DNA from: Streptomyces sp. NBC_01471
GTDB taxonomy: Bacteria; Actinomycetota; Actinomycetes; Streptomycetales; Streptomycetaceae
Assembly: GCF_041438865.1 (NCBI RefSeq)
Contig: NZ_CP109450.1
Coordinates: 5,458,501-5,522,500, forward strand
DNA: 64,000 nt
Direction of reading: 5' to 3'
This document shows, in pieces, positions 38,029-45,612 of this stretch; within the stretch, counting starts at the first letter, position 1; every line of letters starts with the position of its first letter. The notes under the pieces were generated by a model. It was not told where the DNA came from and did no database searches. It saw only the letters and a program-made list of their open reading frames with translations. The translations under genes were made by a program, and so were the position numbers.

Positions 38029-39359
38029 GGCTTGACCTTCTGCAGCACGGAGGCGGAGAGCGGGGCTCCGTGGCCCAGCACGCCGTGATCGTAGGCGCTC
38101 TCGGCGTGCACCGTCAGGTCGAGGCCCTGCTGCTCGTGCTCCTCGTCGGCCCGGAAGCCGGTCAGCCGGTCGATCGCCCTGCCGATGCCGTACGTCACGG
38201 CGAACGCGTACACCCCGACCGCCAGCACGCCGACGCTCTGCCGGCCCAGCTGGCCGAACCCTCCGCCGTACAGCAGCCCGCGCGCGCCACCGGTCATCGC
38301 CGAGGTCGCGAACAGCCCGATCAGCAGCGTGCCGACGATCCCGCCCACCAGGTGCACCCCGACGACATCCAGCGAGTCGTCGTAGTTCAGCCGGAACTTC
38401 CAGCCGACCGCGTACGAGCAGAGCACCCCGGCCGCGAGCCCGACGGCCAGCGCCCCGACCAGTCCCACCGCACCGCAGGCGGGGGTGATCGCGACCAGCC
38501 CGGCCACCGCCCCGGACGCCGCGCCCAGGGTCGTCGGGTGGCCGTCCCGCCGCTGTTCGACGAAGAGCCAGCCGAGGAGGCCCGTGCAGCCGGCGGCGAG
38601 GGTGTTCAGGAACGCGGCGGCAGCCAGCCCGTTGGCGCCGAGCGCCGAGCCCGCGTTGAAGCCGAACCAGCCGAACCAGAGGAGCCCCGCGCCCATCACG
38701 ACCATCGGCAGGTTGTGCGGGCGCATCGAGTCCTTCTTGAAGCCGAGCCGCGGCCCGAGCACCAGACAGAGAGCGAGCCCCGAAGCACCCGAGACGATCT
38801 CGACCGGCATACCGCCCGCGAAGTCCAGCGCCTTCAGATCGCTGAGGATCCAGCCGCCGGGCCCCCACACCCAGTGCGCCACGGGGACGTATACGAGCAG
38901 CGCCCATACGGGGACGAAGACCAGCCAGGCGCCGAACTTCGCCCGGTCCGCGATGGCCCCGCTGATGAGCGCGGCTGTGATGATCGCGAAGGTGAGCTGG
39001 AAGGTGGCGAAGAGCAGCGTCGGCACGGAGCCCCGCACGCTGCCGGGCCCGATCCCCGCCATGCCGGCGTGGCCGAGCCCGCCGATCAGCCCGCCGAACG
39101 CGTCGGGGCCGTAGGCCAGCGAGTAGCCCGCGAGCAGCCAGACCACGGTGACGAGTGCGATCGACACGAAGCTCATCATCAGCATGTTCAGCACGCTCTT
39201 GGTGCGGACCATCCCGCCGTAGAAGAGCGCGAGGCCGGGTGTCATCAGCAGCACCAGCGCTGTCGCCGCGAGCAGCCAGGCGGTGTCGCCGGTGTCGATA
39301 CGGGCGGCCAGGGTGGCGGCCAGCGGGGACAAGGGTGTCGCAGGCGTCGCATGCGTCAC
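38025..39359 (-). CDS. amtB: Ammonium transporter
   Basis: 444 residues from GTG 39359. Eleven membrane spans are expected. The pore twin histidines lie in 'VPVAHWVWGPGGW' (about 159) and 'VGVHLVGGIVGTLLI' (about 323), and 'FYGGMVRTKSVLNMLMMSF' is the family start. It conducts NH3/NH4+ at low external concentration. It is translationally coupled to glnK. No GlnR box was positively identified upstream. The C-terminal tail is hydrophilic and likely contacts GlnK. Confidence 0.93.
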   Translation of the reverse strand: MTHATPATPLSPLAATLAARIDTGDTAWLLAATALVLLMTPGLALFYGGMVRTKSVLNMLMMSFVSIALVTVVWLLAGYSLAYGPDAFGGLIGGLGHAGMAGIGPGSVRGSVPTLLFATFQLTFAIITAALISGAIADRAKFGAWLVFVPVWALLVYVPVAHWVWGPGGWILSDLKALDFAGGMPVEIVSGASGLALCLVLGPRLGFKKDSMRPHNLPMVVMGAGLLWFGWFGFNAGSALGANGLAAAAFLNTLAAGCTGLLGWLFVEQRRDGHPTTLGAASGAVAGLVAITPACGAVGLVGALAVGLAAGVLCSYAVGWKFRLNYDDSLDVVGVHLVGGIVGTLLIGLFATSAMTGGARGLLYGGGFGQLGRQSVGVLAVGVYAFAVTYGIGRAIDRLTGFRADEEHEQQGLDLTVHAESAYDHGVLGHGAPLSASVLQKVKP

Positions 39360-39526
39360 AGGGGGGTCACCTCTCCGGTTACGTTCCGGTAGAGGTTCCC
39401 GCTTTCGCGTTTCCGCCCCGCTGCACCCGTGTTTCGTCCGCATTTCGTGTTGCGGGGCGGTTACCGGGAACTCACCGTGGGGCCACCTGGTCGGCGTCCA
39501 CCGGCCGATCGGGGAGAATGGGCGCC

Positions 39527-40468
39527 ATGAGCGTTCACACCCAGTCATCCGAAGCCGCCCACCGGGCCGGTTTCGCCTGCTTCGTCGGCCGCCCCAACGC
39601 GGGCAAGTCCACTCTCACGAACGCTCTCGTCGGCAAGAAGGTGGCCATCACCTCCAGCCGGCCGCAGACCACCCGCCACACCGTGCGCGGCATCGTGCAC
39701 CGCGCCGACGCCCAGCTGATCCTGGTGGACACCCCCGGCCTCCACAAGCCGCGCACGCTGCTGGGCGAGCGGCTCAACGACGTCGTGCGGACCACCTGGG
39801 CCGAGGTCGACGTCATCGGCTTCTGCGTCCCCGCCGACCAGAAGCTCGGCCCCGGCGACAAGTTCATCGCCAAGGAACTCGCCGGGATCAAGAAGACCCC
39901 GAAGATCGCCGTCGTCACCAAGACCGACCTGGTCGACGGCAAGCAGCTCGCCGAGCAGCTCATCGCCATCGACCAGCTCGCCACGGAACTCGGCTTCGAA
40001 TGGGCGGAGATCATCCCCGTCTCCGCCGTCGGCGACCAGCAGGTCTCGCTCCTCGCCGACCTGATCGCCCCGCTGCTCCCGCTGAGCCCCCCGCTCTACC
40101 CGGAGGGCGACCTCACGGACGAGCCCGAGATGGTGATGGTCGCGGAGCTGATCCGGGAAGCCGCGCTGGAGGGCGTACGGGACGAGCTGCCGCACTCCAT
40201 CGCCGTCGTCGTCGAGGAGATGCTGCCCCGCGAGAACCGCCCCGCGGACAAGCCGCTCCTTGACATCCACGCGAACGTGTACATCGAGCGACCGAGCCAG
40301 AAGGGCATCATCATCGGGCCCAAGGGCGCCCGCCTGAAGGACGTCGGCATGAAGTCCCGCAAGCAGATCGAGGCGTTGCTGGGCACGCCGGTCTTCCTGG
40401 ACCTGCATGTGAAGGTGGCGAAGGACTGGCAGCGGGACCCGAAGCAGCTGCGGAAGCTCGGGTTCTGA
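39527..40468 (+). CDS. era: GTPase Era
   Basis: 313 residues from ATG 39527, with GGGGAG about ten bases upstream; ATG 39518 is in frame. G motifs are G1 'GRPNAGKST', G2 'TTRHT', G3 'DTPGLHKP', G4 'TKTD' and G5 'SAVG'. The C-terminal KH domain has 'IIIGPKGARLKDVGMKSRKQIE'. Era binds 16S rRNA for 30S assembly. It follows amtB on the other strand and is convergent with the emfourin gene. Confidence 0.97.
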   Translation: MSVHTQSSEAAHRAGFACFVGRPNAGKSTLTNALVGKKVAITSSRPQTTRHTVRGIVHRADAQLILVDTPGLHKPRTLLGERLNDVVRTTWAEVDVIGFCVPADQKLGPGDKFIAKELAGIKKTPKIAVVTKTDLVDGKQLAEQLIAIDQLATELGFEWAEIIPVSAVGDQQVSLLADLIAPLLPLSPPLYPEGDLTDEPEMVMVAELIREAALEGVRDELPHSIAVVVEEMLPRENRPADKPLLDIHANVYIERPSQKGIIIGPKGARLKDVGMKSRKQIEALLGTPVFLDLHVKVAKDWQRDPKQLRKLGF

Positions 40469-40501
40469 GCCGCCGCTCCGGTTTGGACGGGCCCCGGCCC
40501 G

Positions 40502-40768
40502 CTACGCTCCCTCCTTCAGCACCCGCGAGATCAGCGACCGCTGCGCGTCGCTGAGCCGCGGGTCCGTGCAGTACACCGTCCGGCCGTCCACGGTGATCCG
40601 GTAGTTGAACCCGTCGGGCACCCCCTGGGGCGGTGCGTCGTGGCCCGCCGCCACCGCCTGTTCGGCCAGCTCGTGCCACTCACCGGCATCGGGCCGGGCC
40701 GAGGTGTCCACCTCGGCCCGGCGCTCGATACCGGCGAAGCCTCCCGTGCGCCTTACCTGGATACGCAT
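40502..40768 (-). CDS. Emfourin-like protease inhibitor
   Basis: 88 residues from ATG 40768. 'MRIQVRRTGGFAGIERRAEVDT' and 'GFNYRITVDGR' match emfourin, the cytoplasmic inhibitor of the M4 protease protealysin. The gene sits 27 bp downstream of an M4 metallopeptidase on the same strand, the classical inhibitor arrangement. It ends 33 bp from era. The identification rests on the sequence pattern plus the neighbour. Confidence 0.8.
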   Translation of the reverse strand: MRIQVRRTGGFAGIERRAEVDTSARPDAGEWHELAEQAVAAGHDAPPQGVPDGFNYRITVDGRTVYCTDPRLSDAQRSLISRVLKEGA

Positions 40769-40795
40769 GGGACCTGTCTACCCGCTGTCCGCCGG

Positions 40796-41893
40796 TTACG
40801 CGCCTGTCGCGACACCGACCGTCGACCAGGCCTTGGTCACCGCCTCCTCCTCGTCGCCGCTGCCGAAACGGGCCTGGGCCGCCTTGACCGTCAGCCGGGC
40901 GAAGTCCGCGAAGCTCGCGCCGGCCGCCAGCTCGCCGCCGGTCAGGGTGTCGTACCAGATCTGCCCGGCCCGCTCCCACGCCTTGCCGCCCAGAGCGTCC
41001 GCCAGCAGATAGAAGGCGTGGTTGGGGATGCCGGAGTTGAGGTGGACCCCGCCGTTGTCGTCGGTGGTCCTGACGTACCCCTTCATGGTCGCGGGCTGCG
41101 GGTCCTTGCCGAGTACGTCGTCGTCGTACGCGGTGCCCGGTGCCTTCATGGAGCGCAGCGCGACCCCCGAGACGCGCGGCGCGAGGAGGCCGGCGCCGAT
41201 CAGCCAGTCGGCCTGGTCGGCGGTCTGGCCCAGGGCGTACTGCTTGATGAGCGAGCCGAAGACGTCCGAGACCGACTCGTTGAGCGCGCCGGACTGGCCG
41301 GAGTACGCCAGGTTCGCGGTGTACTGCGTGACGCCGTGGGTGAGTTCGTGGCCGATGACGTCCACCGGGATGGTGAAGTCGAGGAAGATCTCCCCGTCAC
41401 CGTCGCCGAAGACCATCTGGCTGCCGTCCCAGAAGGCGTTGTTGTACTTCCGGTCGTAGTGGACGCTCGCGTCGAGTGCCAGTCCCTTGCCGTCGATCGA
41501 GTACCGCCCGTACGCCTTGAGGTACAGCTCGAAGGTGGCGCCGAGGCCCGCGTACGCGCGGTTGACCGTCGCGTCCTTGCCCGGCTCCGAGCCCTCCGCG
41601 CGGACCTTGGTACCGGGCAGCTTGGTGCCGTGCCCGGCGTCGTAGATGGTGCGCTTCGGGGTCCTGGGGGCCGGATCGGCCGGCCCGGAGACGCCGCCGG
41701 CCTCGCGCACGGTGGCGGCCACGGCCGTCCGGCGCCTGCTGCGGTGTGAGTCGTCCGCCTCGAGGGTGCGGCGGGCCGGGCCGGAGAGCTCCGGGTCATC
41801 GGCATCGGCGAGCTTGCTGAGGATGTGCGGCGGGATGATGGTGCAGAAGACGGAGCCGGCGGTCGGGCCGGTCGTCTCAGGAGTGTCAGTCAT
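40796..41893 (-). CDS. M4 protealysin-like metallopeptidase
   Basis: 365 residues from ATG 41893. The zinc site is 'VIGHELTHGVTQY' (H-E-x-x-H), the third ligand Glu is in 'GALNESVSDVFG', and the catalytic His is in 'GGVHLNSGIPNHAFYLLA'. There is no signal peptide; a short propeptide with 'PPHIL' resembles the PPL motif of protealysins. Such enzymes act inside the cell or leave by unknown routes. GTG 41929 could add 12 residues. It is upstream of the emfourin gene, likely one transcript. Confidence 0.9.
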   Translation of the reverse strand: MTDTPETTGPTAGSVFCTIIPPHILSKLADADDPELSGPARRTLEADDSHRSRRRTAVAATVREAGGVSGPADPAPRTPKRTIYDAGHGTKLPGTKVRAEGSEPGKDATVNRAYAGLGATFELYLKAYGRYSIDGKGLALDASVHYDRKYNNAFWDGSQMVFGDGDGEIFLDFTIPVDVIGHELTHGVTQYTANLAYSGQSGALNESVSDVFGSLIKQYALGQTADQADWLIGAGLLAPRVSGVALRSMKAPGTAYDDDVLGKDPQPATMKGYVRTTDDNGGVHLNSGIPNHAFYLLADALGGKAWERAGQIWYDTLTGGELAAGASFADFARLTVKAAQARFGSGDEEEAVTKAWSTVGVATGA

Positions 41894-42037
41894 GTCTTCG
41901 AATGTGGCACTGAGTAAGGAAGTTGTCACTGGTTGCGACGGTTATTGACGAGAAAGAGTGACCCGGCACCGCGCTGACGTCACCCGCAGGGTGTCCCGCA
42001 TACTGATACGGGAGCGGCGTTCCCGGCGCCGCTGGGC

Positions 42038-42043
42038 TAGGCT
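42038..42043 (+). promoter_or_regulatory. Possible -10 element of leuL-leuA
   Basis: TAGGCT, ten bases before the leuL ATG. No matching -35 was found at normal spacing, so this is weakly supported. A start about seven bases downstream would leave a very short leader. Confidence 0.3.
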
Positions 42044-42053
42044 GCGGAACATC

Positions 42054-42101
42054 ATGCGTTTCGGGCTGCTTCTCCTTAGCTGCCGCGGCGAGGGCCTGTA
42101 G
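42054..42101 (+). CDS. leuL: leuA leader peptide (attenuation)
   Basis: 15-residue ORF MRFGLLLLSCRGEGL, then TAG. Four consecutive Leu codons (CTG CTT CTC CTT) include two CTT codons, rare in this GC-rich DNA. It ends 87 bp before leuA. The arrangement fits ribosome-mediated attenuation in which Leu-tRNA shortage stalls translation. Conserved leader peptides of this type precede leuA in Streptomyces. The downstream antiterminator structure was not worked out. Confidence 0.85.
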   Translation: MRFGLLLLSCRGEGL

Positions 42102-42188
42102 TCGTAGGTCGACCCCCTCCCCGCGGAGTCTGGTGCTGCAGCGGCACAGTCGGCCTTCCCCCGCTGGATCCCGAGGAGCCCCACGCAG

Positions 42189-43946
42189 ATGTCTCACCCC
42201 ACGCCGATCACCAATGCCACCCGGACGCAGAAGCCGTCCGGAATGCCGGTGCACAAGTACGGCCAGTACGAAGCAGTCGAGATCCCCGACCGCACCTGGC
42301 CGGACAACCGCATCACCCGCGCCCCCCGCTGGCTGTCCACCGACCTGCGCGACGGCAACCAGGCCCTGATCGACCCCATGTCACCGGCCCGCAAGCGCGA
42401 GATGTTCGACCTGCTGGTGAAGATGGGCTACAAGGAGATCGAGGTCGGCTTCCCGGCCTCCGGCGAGACCGACTTCAACTTCGTACGCTCGATCATCGAG
42501 GAAGAGGGCGCGATCCCCGAGGACGTGACCATCTCCGTCCTGACCCAGGCCCGTGAGGACCTCATCGAGCGCACCGTCGAGTCGCTGCGCGGCGCGCACC
42601 GGGCGAGCGTGCACCTGTACAACGCGACCGCGCCGACCTTCCGCAGGGTCGTCTTCCGCGGCTCCAAGGACGACATCAAGCAGATCGCCGTGGACGGCAC
42701 CCGCCTGGTGATGGAGTACGCCGAGAAGATCCTCGGCCCCGAGACGACCTTCGGCTACCAGTACAGCCCGGAGATCTTCACCGACACCGAGCTGGACTTC
42801 GCTCTGGAGGTCTGCGAGGCGGTCATGGACGTCTGGCAGCCCGAGGCCGGCCGCGAGATCATCCTCAACCTGCCCGCCACCGTGGAGCGTTCGACGCCGT
42901 CCACGCACGCGGACCGCTTCGAGTGGATGTCGCGCAACCTGTCGCGCCGCGAGTTCGTCTGTCTGTCCGTGCACCCGCACAACGACCGCGGTACCGCCGT
43001 CGCCGCCGCCGAACTGGCCATCATGGCGGGCGCCGACCGTATCGAGGGCTGTCTGTTCGGGCAGGGCGAGCGCACCGGCAACGTCGACCTGGTCACGCTG
43101 GGGATGAACCTGTTCAGCCAGGGCGTCGACCCGCAGATCGACTTCTCGCAGATCGACGAGGTGCGCCGCACCGCCGAGTACTGCAACCAGATGGAGATCC
43201 ACCCGCGCCACCCCTACGCGGGTGACCTGGTCTACACGTCCTTCTCCGGCTCCCACCAGGACGCCATCAAGAAGGGCTTCGACGCGATGGAGGCCGACGC
43301 GGCCGCGCAGGGCAAGACGGTCGACGACATCGAGTGGGCTGTCCCGTACCTGCCGATCGACCCCAAGGACGTCGGCCGCTCGTACGAGGCCGTGATCCGG
43401 GTCAACTCGCAGTCCGGCAAGGGCGGTATCGCCTACGTCCTGAAGAACGAGCACAAGCTGGACCTGCCGCGCCGGATGCAGATCGAGTTCTCGAAGATCA
43501 TCCAGACGAAGACCGACGCCGAGGGCGGCGAGGTCACGCCGAAGGACATCTGGGCGATCTTCCAGGACGAGTACCTGCCCAGCTCCGTCGAGGGCGACGC
43601 CCGCTGGGGCCGGATCCAGCTGCGTTCCGGCCAGACCACCACGGACACCGACGGCCGGGACACCCTGACCGTCGAGGCCGTCGTGGACGGAGTCGAGACG
43701 GCGCTGTCGGGCACCGGGAACGGTCCGATCTCGGCCTTCTTCGCCGCGCTGTCCGAGACCGGCGTGGACGCCCGGCTCCTGGACTACCAGGAGCACACGA
43801 TGAGCGAGGGCGCGAGCGCGCTGGCCGCCTCGTACATCGAGTGCGCGATCGACGGCAAGGTCATGTGGGGCATCGGCATCGACGCCAACACCACGCGGGC
43901 CTCGCTGAAGGCGGTCGTCTCCGCGGTCAACCGCGCCGCCCGCTGA
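42189..43946 (+). CDS. leuA: 2-isopropylmalate synthase
   Basis: 585 residues. The DRE-TIM barrel starts with 'STDLRDGNQAL' and includes 'SVHPHNDRGTAVAAAELA' and 'RIEGCLFGQGERTGNVDL' (metal and acetyl-CoA sites). The C-terminal LeuA allosteric domain has 'GPISAFFAALSETGVDARLLDYQEHTM'. It condenses 2-oxoisovalerate and acetyl-CoA, the first step of leucine biosynthesis. It is the long form typical of actinobacteria. GAGGAG lies about ten bases upstream. Feedback inhibition by leucine is expected. Confidence 0.96.
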   Translation: MSHPTPITNATRTQKPSGMPVHKYGQYEAVEIPDRTWPDNRITRAPRWLSTDLRDGNQALIDPMSPARKREMFDLLVKMGYKEIEVGFPASGETDFNFVRSIIEEEGAIPEDVTISVLTQAREDLIERTVESLRGAHRASVHLYNATAPTFRRVVFRGSKDDIKQIAVDGTRLVMEYAEKILGPETTFGYQYSPEIFTDTELDFALEVCEAVMDVWQPEAGREIILNLPATVERSTPSTHADRFEWMSRNLSRREFVCLSVHPHNDRGTAVAAAELAIMAGADRIEGCLFGQGERTGNVDLVTLGMNLFSQGVDPQIDFSQIDEVRRTAEYCNQMEIHPRHPYAGDLVYTSFSGSHQDAIKKGFDAMEADAAAQGKTVDDIEWAVPYLPIDPKDVGRSYEAVIRVNSQSGKGGIAYVLKNEHKLDLPRRMQIEFSKIIQTKTDAEGGEVTPKDIWAIFQDEYLPSSVEGDARWGRIQLRSGQTTTDTDGRDTLTVEAVVDGVETALSGTGNGPISAFFAALSETGVDARLLDYQEHTMSEGASALAASYIECAIDGKVMWGIGIDANTTRASLKAVVSAVNRAAR

Positions 43947-43978
43947 CTCCGGTCGGCACCTGAATCGCCCGCATGACC

Positions 43979-44015
43979 GGGGCCGTACCCGAGGTGTTCT
44001 TACGGGTACGGCCCC
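43979..44015 (+). terminator. Terminator after leuA
   Basis: Perfect 13-bp stem (43979-43991 with 44003-44015) and an 11-nt loop, 33 bp after the leuA stop. The right arm runs into CGCTTG, without a U tract. Confidence 0.8.
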
Positions 44016-44126
44016 GCTTGCGAAATTTCGGCGCTCTCTGCCGCGCGGAACCCATTTGACCTCATCTTTTCCCGGTCGCGGTGCCGCACACCGATGGTCG
44101 GGACCAAGCCATCTCCTGTCAGGGTG

Positions 44127-44156
44127 CTGACGCCACATCACCGATGTGGCTAACAT
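44127..44156 (+). promoter_or_regulatory. Promoter with an inverted repeat filling the spacer, upstream of the TerB-like gene
   Basis: CTGACG (44127-44132) and TAACAT (44151-44156) are 18 bp apart. The spacer holds CCACATC-acc-GATGTGG (44133-44139 with 44143-44149), a 7-3-7 repeat. Location between the hexamers fits a MerR-type activator or a blocking repressor. No regulator gene is adjacent. Confidence 0.5.
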
Positions 44157-44176
44157 CACGTCCACATGGCGGCCCT

Positions 44177-44237
44177 GTGTCCAGCGGAACAACCGGGGGA
44201 CACGGGCGTGGTGGAGCGCAACGCAACGGAGCGTTGC
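44177..44237 (+). other. Structured leader of the TerB-like gene
   Basis: GTGTCC (44177-44182) pairs with GGACAC (44198-44203), and GCAACGC (44218-44224) pairs with GCGTTGC (44231-44237). The second hairpin ends ten bases before the GGAGGTGA Shine-Dalgarno at 44247-44254. This could tune translation. No known riboswitch was recognised. Confidence 0.4.
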
Positions 44238-44257
44238 CGGTGTTACGGAGGTGAGCC

Positions 44258-44953
44258 GTGCTGTCAGTCCGTGGGCGAAGCGGCAAGAAGTCGATCATCT
44301 GGGCCGTCCGCACCTCCTGGGACACGGTCGGTGACGGTGAGTTCTTCTGTGCCGACTGCGGGGGAGACCGTAACTACCGCCGTCTGACCGGCCGCCGCAG
44401 GCTCACCGTGCTCGGCCTGCCGCTCCTGTCGCGCGGCCGTACGGGCCCGGTGGTCGAATGCGCCGCCTGCTGGACGCAGTTCTCCACCGAAACCCTGGAC
44501 CGCCCCACCACGACGCGCTTCTCGGCGATGCTGCGCGACGCCGTCCACACCGTGACGCTCGCCGTCCTCACCGCGGGCGGCACCGGGTCCCACGCGGTGA
44601 TCGAGACCGCCGTCTCCACGGTCAGGGCCGCCGGGTTCGACGAGTGCACCGAGGAGCAGCTGACCGCCCTGGTCGACGCGCTCGCCGCGGACACCGGCCG
44701 CTTCGTCTCGGACGCCGAGCCGTGCGGGGCCGCGCTGACCATCGAGCTGCACGAGTCGCTACAGCCGCTGGCGCCGCATCTCGCCCCGGTGGGCCGGGAA
44801 TCGATCCTGCTGCAGGGTGCCCGGATCGCCCTGGCGGACGGCCCGTACAGTCCGGCGGAGCGCGAGGTGCTCGCGACGGTCGGCGGCGCACTCCAGCTCT
44901 GCACGGACGACACCGCCCGGCTGCTGGCGGCAGCGGCGCGGATGCCGTCCTGA
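44258..44953 (+). CDS. TerB-family-like protein with N-terminal zinc ribbon
   Basis: 231 residues from GTG 44258, behind a near-perfect GGAGGTGA Shine-Dalgarno. The N-terminal ~75 residues have two C-x2-C pairs ('FFCADCGGD', 'VECAACWTQF') expected to bind zinc. The C-terminal ~145 residues are helical and end with the TerB-like 'ILLQGARIALADGPYSPAEREVLATVGGAL'. TerB modules are linked to metal-binding and membrane stress complexes. No other ter genes are nearby, so tellurite resistance is not implied. Its stop is 48 bp from the convergent island gene. Confidence 0.75.
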   Translation: MLSVRGRSGKKSIIWAVRTSWDTVGDGEFFCADCGGDRNYRRLTGRRRLTVLGLPLLSRGRTGPVVECAACWTQFSTETLDRPTTTRFSAMLRDAVHTVTLAVLTAGGTGSHAVIETAVSTVRAAGFDECTEEQLTALVDALAADTGRFVSDAEPCGAALTIELHESLQPLAPHLAPVGRESILLQGARIALADGPYSPAEREVLATVGGALQLCTDDTARLLAAAARMPS

Positions 44954-45000
44954 GGGGTGGTCGTGGCTGGGTGGTGTCTCCACGGTGACTACGCCGGGCG

Positions 45001-45600
45001 TCACACTTCTTCGTCCTCGTCGACGAACTTGATACTGCGTACGAACTCGTCGATGTGCGGTTCGGCTGCTGCGAGGCGGCCCAGGTCGCCCGTTGAAACA
45101 AAGACGATCAGATCCATGCCGTGGGCTTCGTCGCGAAAGCCGTACCAGAGGTTGACGACGATGCTTTGGTCGTCGAGCATCACATGATTCCGGGAGCGCA
45201 GACCTGCCCCGAAAGCCCTTGTCTCGAAAACCTCGACTTGTGGTGAAGTGATTACTTCGGTGCTGTCTGCGTGCGCAAGTTGCCGCAATGTGGCTTCGCG
45301 CTCACCCTCCGATGGGCCGTAGGGAATATGAAGCGCGATGGGTGGTTGCTCCGGATCTGCAAAGTAGAGAAAGTGCTCGTTACCGAGCGAGCTCGCCTCG
45401 CAAGCTCGACGGTTTTCGATCAAGATCTTCGCCAGGCGCTTGATCTCCCCTCGCCCTGACGGGAGATCGTTAATCTGGAGAAAGTTCTCCGCCGTGAATT
45501 TGGCCCACTTCTTCTCACTTCCCCAGAAATCTTGCCACCCGTCATATACGGGTAGGTCGATCCAATGATCGTAATCTTCATCGGTGTCCAGTCGGCTCAT
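45001..45600 (-). CDS. Hypothetical protein in the T7SS-like island
   Basis: 199 residues from ATG 45600, starting 13 bp after the stop of the large T7SS-like gene on the same strand. It is acidic and mixed alpha/beta, starting with 'LDTDEDYDHWIDLPVYDGW' and ending with a helix 'HIDEFVRSIKF' then Asp/Glu. The order 'VMLDDQSIVVNLWYGFRDEAHGMDLIVFVSTGDL' and the final helix recall Mog1/PsbP/DcrB-like folds. It could be a chaperone or an immunity protein for the upstream gene product. I cannot name a family. Base composition is AT-richer than the chromosome. Confidence 0.6.
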   Translation of the reverse strand: MSRLDTDEDYDHWIDLPVYDGWQDFWGSEKKWAKFTAENFLQINDLPSGRGEIKRLAKILIENRRACEASSLGNEHFLYFADPEQPPIALHIPYGPSEGEREATLRQLAHADSTEVITSPQVEVFETRAFGAGLRSRNHVMLDDQSIVVNLWYGFRDEAHGMDLIVFVSTGDLGRLAAAEPHIDEFVRSIKFVDEDEEV

Positions 45601-45612
45601 CTATTTATTCCC

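Noticed and set aside
42381..44192. A 603-aa minus-strand ORF opposite leuA
   Set aside because: It is the shadow of leuA and crosses its terminator.
44258..44953. Tellurite resistance locus
   Set aside because: Only one TerB-like domain occurs, fused to a zinc ribbon, and no other ter genes are nearby.
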